16,779 nucleotides of DNA from the NCBI GenBank assembly GCA_030673645.1, contig DAOVIO010000084.1, positions 1 through 16,779 on the forward strand, given 5' to 3'. Positions 15,588-16,779 of the stretch are shown here, in pieces. The stretch's first letter is position 1. Every line of letters begins with the position of its first letter. A program made the translations under genes and the position numbers. The stretch is from JAGLSB01 sp023135955. GTDB taxonomy: Bacteria > Bacteroidota > Bacteroidia > Bacteroidales > GCA-2748055. The notes under the pieces were generated by a model. The model was not told the DNA's origin. It did no database searches and worked only from the letters and a program-made list of their open reading frames with translations.

Positions 15588-15838
15588 TAATCAAATATTT
15601 TTTTCTCAAATGAATTACCCGAATTAAATTTTTCAATAGCAGAATCAAGTCTTTTCTCGTTTAACCTGGAAGATAACTCGTGTTGAGTGGCTGTTAGGGA
15701 ATTATACTCATCCAATGAAATAATTACCACACCATTATCTTTCCCTCTATTTATGATTAAAGTTTCAAAATTTTTAGTGACGTTGTCAAGATACTTTTTA
15801 ATATCTTTCCGGAAATCTGAAATTGTTGTAGTTAACAT
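15587..15838 (-). CDS. yefM: YefM family antitoxin
   Basis: An 83-residue Phd/YefM antitoxin, the same length as E. coli YefM. The N-terminal half (TTTISDFRKDIKKYLDNV ... VVIISLDEYNSL) is the DNA-binding and dimerisation fold. The charged C-terminal part (about 55-83, RRLxxSIxxxxSG-like pattern: KRLDSAIEKFNSGNSFEKK) is the segment that wraps and neutralises YoeB. The protein is expected to repress its own operon, with YoeB as co-repressor. The hexamer array just upstream (15852-15881) fits that role. Confidence 0.96.
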   Translation of the reverse strand: MLTTTISDFRKDIKKYLDNVTKNFETLIINRGKDNGVVIISLDEYNSLTATQHELSSRLNEKRLDSAIEKFNSGNSFEKKIFD

Positions 15839-15851
15839 GATTTAAATATTA

Positions 15852-15881
15852 TGTACGTATATTTGTACAAATATAAGTACA
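15852..15881. promoter_or_regulatory. yefM-yoeB operator: three TGTACA-type hexamers at 12-bp spacing
   Basis: TGTACG (15852-15857), TGTACA (15864-15869) and AGTACA (15876-15881) repeat at exactly 12 bp. From memory, E. coli YefM-YoeB binds palindromes with TGTACA cores at 12-bp centre-to-centre spacing, so this array is the expected autoregulatory operator. The middle hexamer overlaps the predicted -7 box and the third lies in the promoter spacer, so binding would block transcription. The first begins 14 bases from the yefM start codon. Confidence 0.85.
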
Positions 15882-15898
15882 AAAGATTAAAAATCAAA
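15868..15898 (-). promoter_or_regulatory. Predicted yefM-yoeB promoter (Bacteroidota -33/-7 type)
   Basis: On the - strand, TTTG (15898-15895) is followed after 19 bp by TATATTTG (15875-15868), a full match to the Bacteroidota consensus TTTG / TAnnTTTG at an accepted spacing. Transcription would start near 15861, leaving a leader of about 22 bases before the yefM ATG. It overlaps the operator hexamers. Confidence 0.65.
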
Positions 15899-16450
15899 AA
15901 TTCTTTATACCTAAATAGGACGATTTTTTGGAAATGGGTGGTAACGTTTTTGTTAAGGTATAATTACATATTTTTATCTATTCCATTGAGAAGGTATACT
16001 TATCCAAATAGGCACTATTAAGTTAACTAACCATTTTTTTTATACGAACAACAACTCCAGATATAAAATCCCCATACAACTTATTCTAATTGCTGGCTTC
16101 CTACTATACTAATTTCAATACTCCCTAAAATTAACAATATCCAAATCGCCAATCTATTTGTATTCTTTGTTCTTCTGTTTCTTTTAGTTTTAATAAAAGC
16201 CTTACCCCCCACAATCCATTAATTAATCTTCTCCCGTTTTTGTTACCCCTTTTTAGCAACTATTTTCATTTTATTGGAAATTAATTTCCGGATTTGTCAT
16301 TCCGGCATACTTAAATCATTGTTTTTTTCTTGTAAACAGCTAAATATTAATTGACTTAAAGATATTACCTATCTATCTCTCAAACAATCCTCTAAAAAGA
16401 GGATAGTTTGACTTTACCGCAACATAACTTGAAGTGTCTTTAAACAAATT
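15899..16450. other. AT-rich stretch with no recognisable gene
   Basis: About 550 bp with frequent stops in all frames and no coding signal. It is T-rich on the + strand. Structures seen are a perfect 14-bp palindrome GGAAATTAATTTCC (16276-16289), the adjoining short repeat CCGGA (16288-16292) / TCCGG (16301-16305), and the long hairpin at 16380-16411. It may be decayed sequence flanking the RuvB-like fragment that follows. Confidence 0.6.
16380..16411. repeat. Long inverted repeat (14-bp arms, AAAA loop)
   Basis: The arm at 16380-16393 (TCAAACAATCCTCT) pairs with 16398-16411 (AGAGGATAGTTTGA) around a four-A loop, with a single A-A mismatch. It forms a tall stem but has no T-run on either side, so it is not a clear intrinsic terminator. 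It may be an intergenic palindrome or a remnant of a mobile-element end. Confidence 0.75.
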
Positions 16451-16453
16451 AAT

Positions 16454-16779
16454 GCTTTACAGAAACTGTTTATAAGAAAACGAAGCTCTATAAGCTTGAG
16501 GAAAAATTAAAAGAGGTAGGAATCAATGGGAAGCCGGTAGGGAACACTGGGGGGCCGGTAGGGAACACTGGGGGGCCGGTAGGAAACACTGAGGAGCCGG
16601 TAGGGAACAATGGGGGGCCGGTAGGGATTGAGACTCTTGCGGCAACTTTGAACGAAGAAGTGGATACACTTGTTGATGTGATCGCACCATATTTATTAAA
16701 GATAGGATTCTTGAAACGAACACCCCGAGGACGCGAACTCACGGATATTTCCATCAAGCACATTAAGGGTGCTTCCTGT
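16454..16779 (+). pseudogene. RuvB C-terminal-like fragment with amplified GGPVG repeats, no start codon, open at window end
   Basis: An open + strand frame, bounded by a TAA just upstream (16451-16453), runs to the window edge. It encodes a lysine-rich segment (YKKTKLYKLEEKLKEVG), a repeated PVGNTGG block (from 16513), then IETLAATLNEEVDTL (from 16627), IAPYLLKIGFLKRTPRGR and KHIKGASC. From GGPVG onward it clearly matches the RuvB C-terminal winged-helix domain (E. coli: GGPVGLDNLAAAIGEE, PYLIQQGFLQRTPRGR). The RuvB AAA+ ATPase domain is absent upstream, and no ATG, GTG or TTG occurs in this frame before the repeat block. It is probably a broken fragment or the 3' part of a rearranged gene. 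A novel repeat-containing protein expressed from an unusual start or by frameshift cannot be excluded. Confidence 0.6.
16513..16626. repeat. 21-bp in-frame tandem repeat encoding PVGNTGG
   Basis: CCGGTAGG recurs at 16534, 16555, 16576, 16597 and 16618, exactly every 21 bp. Units 1 and 2 are identical; unit 3 encodes PVGNTEE and unit 4 PVGNNGG. The last copy continues directly into the RuvB-like domain. A degenerate earlier unit (EVGINGK) occupies 16513-16533. Because 21 is a multiple of 3, copy-number change would keep the frame. Confidence 0.95.

Noticed and set aside
16513..16626. Possible CRISPR array
   Set aside because: The 21-bp units are directly adjacent with no spacers, code in frame for PVGNTGG, and no cas genes are present.
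16488..16763. - strand frames rich in FPTGPPV or SLPAPQC across the tandem repeat
   Set aside because: They are the antisense reading of the 21-bp repeat, which keeps several frames open. The + strand frame matches RuvB and explains the sequence better.

Overview
The window is AT-rich and looks like a chromosomal segment from a member of the Bacteroidota. The signs are start codons without strong Shine-Dalgarno sequences, a TTTG/TAnnTTTG-type promoter ahead of the toxin-antitoxin pair, typical Bacteroidota intergenic repeats (CCCTTCGACAAGCTCAGGG and TTCG..TTCGCTC hairpins), and a gene set (GDH, KorAB, PEP/pyruvate-binding proteins) typical of anaerobic or facultative members of the phylum. 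The lineage is an inference from sequence style, not from a marker gene.

Layout. Positions 1-2982 (+ strand) hold the end of a threonine operon: the last codons of thrA, a HAD-family sugar-phosphate phosphatase resembling HxpB/YniC, thrB (overlapping the HAD gene by ATGA) and thrC (GTG start). Two related inverted hairpins fill the gap between convergent thrC and gdhA. From 3125 to 14366 everything is on the - strand. In transcription order this is korA-korB (2-oxoacid, probably 2-oxoglutarate, ferredoxin oxidoreductase), a 358-bp spacer full of repeats, two adjacent paralogous giant proteins (1161 and 1002 aa), then gdhA (glutamate dehydrogenase). The giant proteins carry a degenerate receiver, a well-formed receiver and a PPDK_N/PEP-synthase ATP-binding domain, but no recognisable PEP-synthase phosphohistidine or TIM-barrel module. 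The larger one also has an N-terminal GAF-like domain. A gamma-class carbonic anhydrase homologue (14666-15184, +) diverges from korA. A compact yefM-yoeB toxin-antitoxin operon follows (15330-15838, -), with three TGTACA-type operator hexamers spaced exactly 12 bp apart over its promoter. The last 900 bases are mostly non-coding, AT-rich DNA. They end in an open, start-less reading frame that matches the RuvB C-terminal winged-helix region, preceded by a 21-bp tandem repeat that multiplies the GGPVG motif.

How the genes fit together. thrABC converts aspartate-derived intermediates to threonine. gdhA and korAB both act on 2-oxoglutarate (amination and ferredoxin-linked oxidative decarboxylation or its reverse). 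The two receiver/ATP-grasp proteins lie between them and are the least understood and most interesting part of the window. They look like signal-responsive ATP-dependent enzymes or regulators of central carbon flux, but their reaction cannot be read from sequence.
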